This document shows, piece after piece, positions 1 to 11,240 of a stretch of 64,000 bases of DNA. The position numbers and the translations under genes were made by a program. The stretch is from Diplolepis rosae (lineage: Eukaryota; Arthropoda; Insecta; Hymenoptera; Diplolepididae), in assembly GCA_030998225.1 (NCBI GenBank), contig JAPYXD010000704.1, positions 5,766,001 to 5,830,000 on the forward strand, in the 5' to 3' direction. Below the pieces are notes generated by a model that was not told where the DNA came from, searched no databases, and was given only the letters and a program-made list of their open reading frames with translations. Within the stretch, counting starts at the first letter, position 1. Every line of letters starts with the position of its first letter.

Positions 1-273
1 CTAGACTCAATTCATTACCAACTTATTTCCAACCCAAGTTAAATACTAAATACTTCAAATCTTATATATGTATTTCCATTTTCCATGGTGCTTACTCAAC
101 ATAATTTTTATGTTAATAAATATATTTTATATGATCAACCCTTCTTATTCACTGACTATTTCTCATCCCTTAGAGAGGATCTTTCTTATCCTTACATAAA
201 ATGAGGAAAACTTTAAAGAAGAGAAGGGTTACGTCCCTGACGTAACACATGTATATTAATTTTACAATACCTC

Positions 274-449
274 CCCGCGAAAAAAAGTTGATCTTGCTAG
301 ATCTAGTTAGATTCAACTTCCCAGATTTCGACAAAATCAAAATCTGGTTAGATAAGTAGATCTGGTCATATCTCGACAAAATCAAGATCTGGTTAGATCT
401 GGGTAATTAGATCTAACCAGATCTAAGAAGATAAACTTTTTTTCGCGGG
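274..449. mobile_element. Small TIR element with internal GATCTGGTTAGAT repeats
   Basis: The ends CCCGCGAAAAAAAGTTGATC and GATAAACTTTTTTTCGCGGG are inverted copies. Inside, CGACAAAATCA(A/G)...CTGGTTAGAT occurs twice and AGATCT-type hexamers recur. It has no coding capacity. Confidence 0.7.
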
Positions 450-1009
450 TCCATATAGATGCTACGATACTATGTACAGCAAATTTAATACACATATATG
501 CATATTGCTTCCAATATATTCATTTTAAAGTCGCTATGGAAATTTCTAACAGTGTACCTATGGAAATTACAGGTTGACCTGTAGTTCCAGCTATTATTAA
601 AATGATTTAATTTTTATAACAGCAAATTAAACATTTTGTCTTGATAATAGCATGGAAGTTAAAAAAATTTCACATCTAATGAGCCCAAATTCAAGGCAAA
701 AAATTAATTTCGTAAAAGTATATTACAAAGAACGTTAAATTTCGATCTTATTGAAAAATATTTATGTCTAAAAATAAATGAGACTTTAAAAATTTGTAGT
801 CTCATTTTATAGGTAAGTCTTCATAGTATTTTTCTAACTGATTAAGATATTTTTAGAATTATTTTCCTAGATTCTGTCCTAGAGTCCAACATGGTATTAT
901 AAAAAGTCCTTAAATTTCAAATAATAACTGGACTCCATACATTAATTTTTAAAATCTAAACTAGAAAATATATGTAAGTCCAGTAGCAATTTTTACCCCA
1001 CTTTCTACT
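450..1009. other. Unannotated AT-rich DNA
   Basis: I see no gene, RNA or clear repeat boundary here. Confidence 0.5.
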
Positions 1010-1590
1010 TTGGATGATTTTGAAGGGACAGAATGGTTTTTTATTTTAAAAATTTAAAAGAAATATAAGGGATCGCATTTTGGAAAAAACTTAAAAGTAT
1101 GTTTAAAATGGGCAAAGGAACATGAAATATATTTTTTATTACAATATCATTATTTTTATCGGAAAGCTCATGAAAAACGTGTAAAAAACACTCATATAAA
1201 AATTAATCTGATGAACTTTAGCAGAAGTTATGATTGATTGAATAACGGCACGCGTGTTATAACGTCGATAATTTGAGCCCCTGTACACTGAGAAAAAATG
1301 CTATTGAATTTATATCATTTGTGCTAAAAGCATGTATATCATTAATTCAAATCAATATGTTATAGAATTGGTAGCATATGTATCAGTTTTATTTGAATAT
1401 TGTTTTGAATCAATAATATACATGCTTTTGGTAGAAATGCTATAGATTCAATAGCATTTTTTTCTTAGTGTACGTTGACAACCAGTCCTACTACAGCTGT
1501 CTTCTTTGGGGGATTAAAAAAAATCCACTAGGACTACAATTCAGTGGAGTTTCAAAAAGATTGATGATAAATTTTTAGGCGGGTACACTT
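1010..1590 (+). mobile_element. Right-end remnant of the 4909-6311 transposon family
   Basis: The segment aligns with 5930-6311, including the GAGCCCCTGTA and GGCGGGTACACTT stretches of the TIR. It is diverged (about three quarters alike by eye) and interrupted at 1287-1469 by a small palindromic element. The left half is missing. Confidence 0.6.
1287..1469. mobile_element. Palindromic MITE, 183 bp, GTAC target duplication
   Basis: The ends are ACTGAGAAAAAATGCTATT and its near-perfect inverse, and the arms pair over most of the length. GTAC occurs at 1283-1286 and 1470-1473. The uninterrupted relative at 6181-6200 shows the empty site. Confidence 0.8.
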
Positions 1591-2800
1591 GGCAAATTTT
1601 GACCCATATATATAAGTCTAACTAGTTCCTATTTACAATGGGTTGATATAAAATTCAAAGAAAAGAGCATGCGTAAGTAAATATTAGATATATCTAATTC
1701 CAATTATTCGCGATATTTCTATAAATGAATTTTTATAACCTTAATAATATTGATATCAAATAAGTATTTGAAATTAAATAATTTCATATAGTAGAATGTA
1801 TTTTTTATAAAAATGAGGAAGACTTTGAAATCCTAACAAAATATGTTAAAAATTGCTTTTATGACTATCATTATCAAGCGTTTAATATTTACCATGATGA
1901 ACGATTACGTTGCAAGTTGTTAAGATTGAAGAATATTATTTGTTCAAAGATAACAACTTTGAACAAATCTGGCGATGTATGTAATTGTATCAATAAGAAC
2001 CTGATTCAATTAGTTAAAATATAACGATGCCATTAATGGTATTTAATGAATGTTTTGTTTTTCATTGATTTAATTACTCTTCTCATTTATTTCTACTTAG
2101 TCTTTATTAGTTAATTAGTAACATTTTATTCAAATGGTTTTTATGTTAAAATATTATACTTAACTTGTTAGACTTCTCTCACCTATATTTGCAAATGAAT
2201 TCTTTATTCTGCAACTACACCATTTGTTTAAAAAATTTATTTGAATGTTCGACTCCAAGCAATAGATAATAGAATGAGAACTTCATTTTTGAATCTAAGA
2301 TCCTGAAGTCTTCGAAAATGTTAAAATGAATTCGATCGATCGACTCCAAATCAGCATAAAATTTTAACTTACATCAGTAATTTTGATTTAAAGCATTACA
2401 TTGTAATAGAGTGTTAAATACGTTAATAATTAAATTTCTCATAAAATAAATAATGTTACAATTCAAAAAGAAATTCAGATTTTATTCAACAAAAATTTTA
2501 GAGGCTTTCAAAAAATTCTACAAAGCTCAGGACTACATTTGTTTTTGGTCTGACGAAAAAGAAAAATAATAAAAAATAGTGCGGACTCGTAAAATACTTT
2601 TTTATTTTTTTCAAAATAAAATTGCCGAACTGATCGGCAAAGTTCCCCTTTATTGTCAGATAGAGCGCTAAGTGTTAGGCAGGCACTTCCGTTTTTCAGC
2701 TTGTCGTCGAAGGCTTCGAGTTGCCAAGCAATTTGATAATCTATACCTCGGTTCGCACCTTTTGAGTAAGAACTCAAATTACACTGTTATAGAAATGTTT
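1591..2800. other. Unannotated DNA with one unrecognised minus-strand ORF
   Basis: An 89-codon minus-strand frame (2777-2508) is GC-richer than its surroundings and contains GIDYQIAWQLEAFDDKL. I do not recognise it, no convincing splice sites frame it, and it may be a transposon fragment. The rest shows nothing. Confidence 0.3.
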
Positions 2801-2804
2801 GCAA

Positions 2805-2960
2805 TTTCAGTATACACGGGTATATTAAATTTTCTATATGTTTACTAAATTTATTAAATTTTGTAATTTTAGAATATTTATGTATACTAAATTTCTTTTG
2901 AGAGTTTATATGTATACTAAATTTTTTAAGTGTACACTAAGTTTCTTTTACGCATATGAA
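2805..2960. repeat. Degenerate TATACTAAATTT array (part 1)
   Basis: About seven imperfect ~20-bp units of the form GTATAC...TACTAAATTT lie here. Similar units recur at 4430-4530, 6320-6400 and 6692-6740, between inserted elements. Confidence 0.6.
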
Positions 2961-3654
2961 TTTCGTAGTTTCTGTATACCAAAATGTTGAGTCCTGTGTA
3001 AACACATTTTCTATAGATTTTAGTTTCCCTCATCTCTTTGTACCGGATTTGATGAATAGTTTTAAAATTGTAATTTCTCACGTAGCAGCACATCTGGTTT
3101 CCTATCCATTTATTACTTTTAAGAACAAAATTGTAAGCTTCATTCAATCAGCCCAAAATTCAGTACTTTCTCCAACCTCTTGAATACCAATTTACTTTAA
3201 TCCTTATATTGGGTCTATTTAGGAAATAAGAGAAAACTAAGTATTCGAAGAAGCGTACTTTTATAGTCATCCTTTGCACATTCACTCTAGTCAGGTCAGC
3301 CTGACCCTTCGAAGTATGCCGACAAGATGCGGCCTTAGTGGGTGTTGCCAATAGTTTCAGTTTAATTGTCATCGTCCAATGAGAGTACTCCGTATTCCTA
3401 CAAAACACAAATTGTAAGTGCCAATGGCATCATCGATTGCTGCTCATCTTTGTTACCGGATTTTTAAGTTGTGAGATTTTGTTCTGCCCTCACCGACTTC
3501 AGAGCTCGTGGTCTGAGTCGGACCTTTACATATAAATAACGTTAATCATCGTTCCCAACATTAACTGTACATAAAATAGCACGATTGTTTATGTCAACGA
3601 ATACAAATACATGAATTTATAGTAGATATTTCAAGAAGCTTAGTTTATTCAATT

Positions 3655-4369
3655 CCTAACAAAAGGAAAAATCCAACCAGCAAAATTACACACAAAATTT
3701 GTAGATCTTTTTGAAACGAACAACTTTGTATTCTTACGTTTTTTTGGTATTTCCAATATTATTGTTAAAAAATTGAATTTTGGATTTTCAATAGTTTTTT
3801 TTTTAATTAAAAAGAAAAATATGCATCTTATGAAAAAATGTTATGATTCAAATTTGTAGGTCTTTATGTATTCAATAATATTGTATCATAACGTTTTTTC
3901 GTATCTCGTATAATTTAACTGGAAAATGGAATTTTGATATTGACTTTTTTCGAATTTGAATATGCTGTAACATTTCTAATTTTGATTTAATCAAAAAATG
4001 TTATTAGGATAATTTGTAGAGATTTATGAGCACTATCAAAAACCAGTATTGAATTTTTCGATTTTTCTAAAAAGTCATTTTCAAAAACACAAAAGTAGTG
4101 CTCCATCCCTCAATTTTGATTGGATGTGGCTGGTTAACGAACTTGTCCTTACTTTTTCGGCTCCGATAAAGTGTACCAAAGCTCAATTCAATCTGATAAT
4201 TCTATCGAGAGTTATGCCGCACACGACCTACAGACAGACAGACAGACAGACACTTTCGTAAAAACCATTTTTTCTGACTCAGGGGGTCTCAAAACGTAAA
4301 GATTTGATGAAGATTTCGAAAGTCATTTTTCACATAAAACCAATACCTTCTCATCCATGATGAGAATGT
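3655..4369 (+). mobile_element. GACA-containing repeat family, copy 1 (5'-truncated)
   Basis: The segment aligns nearly base for base with 21815-22484 and 31205-31866. It includes the (GACA)n run preceded by GCCGCACACGACC and the end GATGAGAATGT. The GC-rich hairpin start seen in the other two copies is missing. No intact coding frame. Confidence 0.85.
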
Positions 4370-4524
4370 AATAATTCATTTATATGATTACCTCTAACGA
4401 AAAGTCTCTCAGTATAGCATTACTACACGTATATAAAAATTAGTATACCCGTACAGTAAAATTACCATATGCGTGTACTAAATTTCATGTACACGTATAC
4501 TGAATGTAGTGTGCGCGTATATTA

Positions 4525-4900
4525 ACCCTCCGTTACCAAGCATATGAGGGATTCCCTCAGTGGGGTCAGTTTTTTCGAAATAACTTCTAATTTACGCTTC
4601 ACCCAGTCTGGTCCATTTGAATACCTTTCCACGAATTATTCCTGAAGCTTATTGTAGCAATAAAAAATGTTCAAGTAGAATACTCATTCAATAATCACTT
4701 TTCAAAACCAAAGGTGACGTGAATTCTGAGGGAATCCCTCCATGGTTTGACTTTCGTGCAATGGAAATAGCTTGAGTTCTAGAGTGCGGTGTTGCCATAT
4801 TTTGATGTTGCACGTTCAGGCAAGTAATCGCCACATTTGGCAACACTGCAGATGTTCTAACACGCAGAGGGAAATCCTCTAGGGTTTGGTAACCGTGTAA
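4525..4900. mobile_element. MITE-like element with GTTACCAA termini
   Basis: The left CCGTTACCAAGCATATGAGG and right CTCTAGGGTTTGGTAACCG ends form an imperfect inverted repeat, each followed inward by GGGATTCCCTC/GAGGGAAATCC. It abuts the transposon at 4909. Confidence 0.5.
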
Positions 4901-5063
4901 CAATTTTTAAGTGTACCCGCCTAAAAACTTTTTGTCTCCGATTTCCTTGAAAGTCCGCGAAATTATTGTCCTAGTGAACCTCTTTTCATGCTCTTAAGAG
5001 AACGTCTCTAGTACGACGGGTTGTCAGTATACAGGGGCTTGAATTTTCAACCTTTTACTTGCT

Positions 5064-5645
5064 ATGTTATCAGACTGCTTGACTCATGACACAATTGCTG
5101 TGTACGAATTTCAAAAAATTATTACACACTATTTGAAAGAGAATTCTCAACCCAGAAAAATGATTTATTTTAAAGATGGAGCCGCCCAGCACTTTAAAAA
5201 TAAATATAACTTCATCAATTTGCTCCACCATGAAATGGATTTTGGTATTCCAGCCGAGTGGCATTTCCATGCAACGGTGCACGGAAAAGGCCCTTGTGAT
5301 GGTATTGGGGGAAATTTAAAAAGACTCGCAGCGCATGCTAGCCTACAAGCGTCATCTAAAGATCCGATTTTGACTGCTGATGCCTTGTATCAATGGGCAA
5401 AGGGAAATTTAGTTGAAACTTTAGTATTCTTTAGTCCCAAAGAAAATCACGCCATCACAGCTCAAGAACTTAAGAGTAGATTTGCATCAGCAGACACAGT
5501 GCCTGGTACACAAAAATATCACTCTTTCGTTCCCTCTACTGAATTAACTCTCATGTTGAGAAAATATTCGTCATCCTTAGAATGTGATGTTTTCCTGAAA
5601 AAAATTGTGAGGCAAAGAAGAAAGAGAAGTGCACATACACTGTAA
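5064..5645 (+). CDS. RNase H-like transposase fragment, 193 aa
   Basis: The ORF starts just inside the left TIR and ends 515 bp before the right one. Near residue 34 it has YFKDGAAQHFKNKYN and, about residue 75, HGKGPCDGIGGNLKRLA, then a segment ending PGTQKYHSFVP. I know similar D-G-A plus HGK..CDG proteins as uncharacterised, multi-copy 'hypothetical' proteins in arthropods and cnidarians; they behave like DDE/RNase H-fold transposases. The N-terminal DNA-binding part and the first catalytic Asp are absent, so this copy should not be active. The C-terminus is basic (RQRRKRS). Assignment to a named superfamily is not made. Confidence 0.6.
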   Translation: MLSDCLTHDTIAVYEFQKIITHYLKENSQPRKMIYFKDGAAQHFKNKYNFINLLHHEMDFGIPAEWHFHATVHGKGPCDGIGGNLKRLAAHASLQASSKDPILTADALYQWAKGNLVETLVFFSPKENHAITAQELKSRFASADTVPGTQKYHSFVPSTELTLMLRKYSSSLECDVFLKKIVRQRRKRSAHTL

Positions 5646-5714
5646 TAAGAAAATTATTTGACTCAATTTTCGGTGTGAGAGGCGAGGGGACTCACACTAA
5701 AAACTCACCCCGAA

Positions 5715-5930
5715 TTACAAATTAATTTTAATTTTTAATTTCGTACGAGCCAAAAATAACAGTTTTACGAACAAAGTATACAAAGTACAATTAAATAAGT
5801 TCCCAACGGACGGTACGTCGTGATCGTGGCGCCTAGCTGCACTGCGACGCAGAAACCGCGTGCAAGAAGTGTTATATATCTCCACCAATTTCTTTCGACC
5901 ACTTTCGACCATGGCTCATTTTGAAAGGAA
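5715..5930. other. Non-coding interior of the 4909 transposon
   Basis: No ORF or motif is seen here. A moderately GC-rich patch (5810-5900) does not match anything I recognise. Confidence 0.4.
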
Positions 5931-6428
5931 AAAGTCAAGCTTTTTTTTTAACATAATTTTGGAAAGAAAATTAGCGGACGCACTTGGAGAAAAACTCAAA
6001 AATATGTTTGAAATTGAAAAATAAAGTTCAAATAATTTTTTTTATCTAAAACCATTGCTTTCAGCGTAAAGATGATGAAAAAAAGTTTCCAAGAACTCCA
6101 TCAAAAATTAATTTGGAAAACTTTTGTAGAAGTTATGGTTAATTGATTATGAGCGTGCGCGGTAAAAGGTTGAAAATTCAAGCCCCTGTATACTGACAAC
6201 CCGTCGTACTAGAGACGTTCTCTTAGGGGAATTAAAAGAGGTTCACTAGGACAATAATTTCCCTGACTTTCAAGGAAATCGGAGACAAAAAGTTTTTAGG
6301 CGGGTACACTTGACGAATTTTGCCCCATACGCGTATAATAAATACAGTATACGCATATACTAAATTTCCTATACGCCGGTAAACTAAATTTAGTTTCATG
6401 TTGTGCACTTTTGATTCCATTACATGTA

Positions 6429-6691
6429 CGAGGTCTGTTAAAAAAATAATGTAAATTTTCATTTTTTTCGAAAAATATATTCTTTGATCCATTTTTTTCG
6501 ATAGCAGAAAATTGCCAACACACGCAAAACACTTCTAACCTTTATGCCTCTCACAAAAAAAAATGCCATATTGCTAAAACTATGAACATACATTCGGGAC
6601 AGGTGAGCCAACATAGGAACAAATAATCGAAAATCGAATGTACATAGCCCGTGAAATTTGAAAATCCACCTTATTTTTTTAACAGACCTCG
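6429..6691. mobile_element. Mariner-type MITE, 263 bp
   Basis: The ends CGAGGTCTGTTAAAAAAATA and inverse are flanked by TA at 6427-6428 and 6692-6693. The sequence resembles the ends of mariner elements, with no transposase inside. Confidence 0.8.
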
Positions 6692-6744
6692 TATACTAAA
6701 TATAGTAATATACTAAGTATAGTATACATATATATTAAAGAATT

Positions 6745-7075
6745 TGAAACTTTTGCATTTCTTTGCAATATAAGAGTTCGAAATTGTCTACGAGGACACC
6801 TGTCGACAACACATCCTATTTGATACGCGACTAGTGATCCTCCGATAATGTAGACAGTGACAAAAATTTCAAACTCAACTAATTAATTTGAAACCATTTA
6901 CAGCCGCAAGGCAGAGCCACTAGGCGATATAAGGAGATCTTTCTGTGGAGAAGGAGATGTCGGACGCCTGTGTAGCTCAGTGGTTAGAGCAGTTGACCGC
7001 GGCAATCGAAAGACCTGGGCTTGGATTGCAGCGCAGTCGAAAGCGTCTTTTTTTCCACAGAAAGATTTTCAAATT
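6745..7075 (+). repeat. tRNA-derived SINE-like repeat, copy 1
   Basis: The tRNA-like part (about 6964-7034) has an A box (TAGCTCAGTGG) and a damaged B box (GCTTGGATTGC). The flanks, AAATTGTCTACGAGGACAC upstream and CACAGAAAGATTTT downstream, are shared with the inverted copy at 15590-15930. The shared non-tRNA flanks indicate a dispersed repeat rather than a tRNA gene. Confidence 0.7.
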
Positions 7076-7079
7076 CTTT

Positions 7080-8040
7080 AATATTTGATTATCATTTATA
7101 TTCAATAAGTAAATTGGGTCGTCTAGATTTAATTTTAATTTGTTGAACAGAATTAATTTAATTTTGTCAGGGCAAATTTCTAATCCACGATGTAATAAAA
7201 ATCCACCAACTATGGTTAAACACTCCTGAAGTATTGCAATGCAGTAGTATGGTTCTCTTGAGTGAAAAAGAATCTTACATATAGAACGATACGCCTTTGT
7301 CGAATCACGCATACGCACGCTTGCAACGCTGAGGTTCACACAATTAAAATTAAATCGACTTTTTTACTGTATCATCCAAATTATTTCACTCATTTATGTC
7401 AATCATTAAAAGAGTGTATCACTTACCGCGATAACCGAACTCTACTACATCGACCTAATCAGCCTGTGATATTCTATAAATTTAAAAACAGATTTGGTTA
7501 AGTACAATGGATGTTATGACAGCATGATAAGTTATCTCTAAAGACAATGTTACACAGTAAATATCCTTGAGGTTTCTAGATTCTGCGAAAAAAATTTTAA
7601 TTTATTGAATGACCCTTGGGGTCTTTCAGGTGCTTAGGAGGGAGGGATGCACGGGGTCTTGTTTCAGTTTCCTGTTGGCGTTCCGTGTAGGAGGGTCTGC
7701 GTCCCCATGGAGAGTGATAGGAGACACAACTTTATTTAAATAATTTTTTCTGTAGTGTTACAGCTCTGAAGAGAGTCCAAATTTGGTTGTGTTTTTTGTG
7801 TTTCGAGGATTCGATTTTTTTCGAGTCCTTGAAGTTTTTAACTCTTAAATACGTCAAATTATAACACTTTACTAACATTTAAAGCTTCAATCAAGAAAGT
7901 TGACTATTAATATGAACAAAACAAATTGATCTTCTGGTTTCTCCACATATAAAATATAAGCTAAATAATTATTATTGGAAAATAATTCAATCACCAAAGA
8001 TACGACTTAATTATAAGCATAATTCTCCATAATATGTTTT
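7080..8040. other. Unannotated DNA
   Basis: No supported gene. A GC-richer patch at 7615-7715 (GGGAGGGATGCACGGGGTC region) is unrecognised. It precedes the protease exon and could hold upstream sequence of that gene, but nothing shows this. Confidence 0.4.
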
Positions 8041-8045
8041 TACAG

Positions 8046-8331
8046 GATTTGAGGCGAAAATGATAAGCGGACTAACCAGAAAGCCAAACTTGACGCATAT
8101 AAAAAAACGAAAGTCAACAATTTACTAGTAGTGCAGTTAAGAGATGAGAATTATATTATCAAATGTACCGCAATAATAATTTTGTTTTCCGAAGTATTAA
8201 CTGCTTTAGAATGTGCCGATGATCCTGATAATTACCCCAAAGTTTTTATAAAAGCTGGTAAAACAATTGATGAATGGAGTTGGCATAATATTAAAAAAGT
8301 ACATCCGCAAGGGAACAAAATTGCAAGAATA
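8046..8331 (+). CDS. Serine protease homologue exon, His region
   Basis: The acceptor is TTTTTACAG and the donor GTAAGT. The reading frame is open from 8053 to the donor, with one TGA at 8050-8052. It shows VVQL, KC..., VLTALEC, IKAGKT and NKIARII, in the order seen in chymotrypsins. A later acceptor (AG at 8066-8067 or 8078-8079) could bypass the TGA. Confidence 0.6.
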
Positions 8332-8563
8332 ATAGTAAGTCAACTTTCGTATTAATCATATATTTGAAAAAAATGAATAACTCAAAATTTTAAACGTCAC
8401 TCTTAGTGTTTCTTATGAAAATATCTTCGTCTTTCACTTTGCAATGCTGTTTAAAAGTTCAATTTTTGTTTATTTATTTTTGAAGTCCAAAGGAACAAAT
8501 AATATTATTACAACAGTTGAAATCGTAAAGGTTGCGAAACATGAGTACAGATGTATGCATATA

Positions 8564-10066
8564 CGAGGGTAGATTGAAAAGTTTCCGACCTAACCAAGAA
8601 AGAGCAAGATTTCGGTCAAATTTAAATACTTTTCCAATAAATGGCAGTATACAAAATAGAAAGAGATAAATTTGATGTCAATCTAGCGATTAGTTTGATT
8701 CTGAAAGCCTTTAAAGTGAGTCCTAACATTTGTCAAGAATCGAGAAGTTGGAGTATCGCGCCGCGATAAAATTTCTTAGTTTGGAAGGTAAAACTCCTAT
8801 GGAAATTAAATTTATAAATATTTCAAGTTATAAAAATACTGCCCCTTCATTTACGATCGTGAAAACCTGGGCTGCTGACTTAAAACGTGATAAAACGAGA
8901 ATTTTCGACGAAGAACACTCTGGACGATAAAACTGCAACAACAGGTGAAATGATAGACTGCGTTCATGAAATCGTGATAAACGATCTTCAATTAACTTTG
9001 AGACAGATAGCGGAAGATACTGGTATATCATGCGAACAGACGTATAACATTTTACATGAGGAGTTAGGTATCAGAAACCTGAGAGCGCCTTAATTGCTGC
9101 ATTTACTCACTGTTAGTAAATAACACAGCCACACAAAAAAAATTGTCGAGTCCTGGCGTCAGACCATGTGTAATTTATGTTTTTGAGGTCGCTGAATCTT
9201 AATCCGGAGTCAGATAAACCCTATCAGGAGAGCGTTTTACCATAACAGCCGAAAACCACATCATCTAAGCTATATAAGACCATAACGATAAACCCGTTAC
9301 ATCAAACCTCGTAACCCCTTAACACTACAACCCCATAATCCCCAACACCATAACCTCACAACTCATAACCCCAGAAAACCATAACCATACATATATATAA
9401 GAACTATATGATGTACAAAATCCGATCGTGCAACCTTTCCGCGGTGTACACCGAGTAACGCTGATGCCGACGGTTCTACCATTGTTTAATAGTGCTGTGG
9501 GGTCATTGTGGTTATGCGTTATAGGGTTATGGTGTTGGGGATTGTGGGGTTATTCTGCTCCAAAGAAGACGGTCCTCCTACGCTGGGAAGGTAATGACCA
9601 CAGTTTTCTAGGATTCGCAAAGCATCATTTTTATCGTCTATTTGAAGAAGGCAAGGATAATCACGGGGAAGTGCTACACTAATTCATTGGTAAAAAAGAG
9701 TGCTCTTCCACCATGACAATGCACCAGCTCACTCGACTGCAATCGCTACAGCAAAACTAGTCGAAATAAGCTTCGAACTGCTGCCTAATCCACCATATTA
9801 TTCAGGTTCAGCCCCAGACGATTTCTTTTTATTTTCAAACATAAAAAATGGCTTGGTGGAAAGTGGTTCTCAACAAAAGAGGTCATCGCCGAAACAAAGG
9901 CCTATTTTGCAGAGTTCTAGAAGTCATACTTTTCGAATCGCACAAAAAAGTTGAAATATCACTGGACTAAGTGCATTCAGCTGAAAAAGGACTATGTTGA
10001 GAAATAAGTAAAACAAATTATATTTTATTTTCTTCTCCAACTCCGGAACTCATCATACTGCCTCCG
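8564..10066 (+). mobile_element. Mariner element, decayed, with internal insertion
   Basis: Imperfect TIRs (CGAGGGTAGATTGAAAAGTT at the left) are flanked by TA. Coding debris in several frames includes TWAADLKRDKTRIFD, the ILHEELGIRNL helix, IIFIVYLKKARIITG and FHHDNAPAHS...PPYYSGSAPDDFFLF, so the last two catalytic Asp regions are recognisable. The region that should carry the first catalytic Asp is replaced by an insertion (about 9095-9560). Confidence 0.8.
9310..9553. repeat. Inverted repeat of CCATAACCCC-type units inside mariner
   Basis: 9328-9354 (AACCCCATAATCCCCAACAC...) is the near-perfect inverse of 9527-9552. The outer arms continue with looser pairing around a loop near 9376-9496. 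One arm is C-rich and the other G-rich, built from short ATAACCCC-like words. Confidence 0.65.
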
Positions 10067-10935
10067 TATAATGGTTTCCTTTTGAATACGACTTAAGATG
10101 ACGTTTAAAATTTTTATTCAGTAAAATGAAGTAGGCAATAAAGACACATAGTTCAACCCTCTGCTACTCGCATCAAATTTTGTAACACGATTACTCGCAT
10201 CTAAACGAAATTTTTGTTAGTTGATGTTACTATCTGTATTGATGTTTTATGAACTGGGGTAGAAAAATCAACATGAAAAGTAGTTGTCCTAACTTATTAT
10301 GAAACTGTGGCATATTTTACAAGTCGAACTAGCAGGTTAAACTAACTATTTTCTAATTAAATGCTAAAGTTACGAAAACCAGTTAAAAATATTTTTTAAA
10401 ACAAGATCTACTTTTTTAGCGTTGCGTTAGTTTTCCTATTAACTATGATGACAAAATTGTGACATGTGCTACATTGAGGCTTATTATTATTTTTAATTAT
10501 TTTCAAGTTAATTACGTGAAAACTATTGCAATGCATAGAGGAAAATTGCCCCAAAAGTTACTGAAACCTATCAATTGGTAACTGGTTCTCTAAATTTCAC
10601 TCCAATAGAGTGGCATTTCCTATTAGAATGAATATTCTAATCTAAAAAATTTTAAGGAGCACATTTTTTTTCAATTCTGTAAAAACAAGTGCTTGAGCGA
10701 AAATCTCAGTAAGCAAGTAATGAAGGAATAATTCAGTTCTTAAACAGTTTTCATCAGGTCAAAAATATTTTCAGTATTTTATATACATACTTATTTATAA
10801 TATAAGTTATATAAGAACGAAATCATTATTTTCTAATATATCTCATAATAAGTCGATTTAGGTGGATCATATTTTTTAGTAATACAGTCCAATATTTTTG
10901 AACATTTTAATCTGCAGAAATTTTATACTTTTCAG
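10067..10935. other. Unannotated intron-like DNA
   Basis: Nothing is recognised between the mariner and the next protease exon. Confidence 0.5.
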
Positions 10936-11046
10936 TTCAGTCCTTTCATTGACCCAAGAAAATTTAATTTACAAGTAGAAGAGCTGCCGTATTCTCAAGA
11001 AATTCCTAAAGTAGAGGATAAGGTTACAACAAGGGGATGGGACCAG
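10936..11046 (+). CDS. Serine protease homologue exon, GW region
   Basis: The exon lies between ATACTTTTCAG and GTAAGA, 111 bp, phase 0 at both ends. It encodes FSPFIDPRKFN and ends in TTRGWDQ, the equivalent of the VTVSGWG strand after the Asp102 loop. Both splice sites are near consensus. Confidence 0.65.
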
Positions 11047-11099
11047 GTAAGAATACATGACCTTAAAATAGTTAGTTTGATACTCACCCTTGTTTTTTT

Positions 11100-11240
11100 T
11101 TGTACCTTGAATATTGTTTGAAACGTTTTGGGCCTAGACAAGAGATCGATGTCTTTTGGAATGTTTGACATTTATTTTTCAATGTAGTCTCCTTGATATA
11201 CTTTTGGCCAAAAAATCGGGTTTTCAAGCTCATAATGTAC
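11100..11240 (-). pseudogene. Mariner C-terminal fragment
   Basis: On the minus strand the short frame approximates a GDYIEK-stop mariner C-terminus (QKYIK...), followed by AT-rich 3' sequence. It is likely the end of the element whose middle is at 12360-12500. Confidence 0.5.

Larger units (their letters stand above)
4909..6311 (+). mobile_element. DNA transposon with ~150-bp TIRs, superfamily not recognised
   Basis: The left end 4909-5058 and the right end 6311-6160 are inverted copies over about 150 bp with few mismatches; the outermost bases are AAGTGTACCCGCC. Between them is one ORF (5064-5645) and a single 41-bp unit that is amplified elsewhere (20356-20645). The element is only 1.4 kb, so it is probably a deletion derivative of a larger autonomous element. 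No target-site duplication is clear. It is embedded in a degenerate TATACTAAATTT-type array. Confidence 0.8.

Noticed and set aside
6964..7034. Functional tRNA gene
   Set aside because: The A box is good but the B box and stems are damaged, and the same core with the same flanks recurs in inverted orientation; it is a dispersed repeat.
9428..9682. Plus-strand 84-aa ORF as a gene
   Set aside because: It spans an insertion and a shifted mariner frame; the true mariner homology is in another frame.
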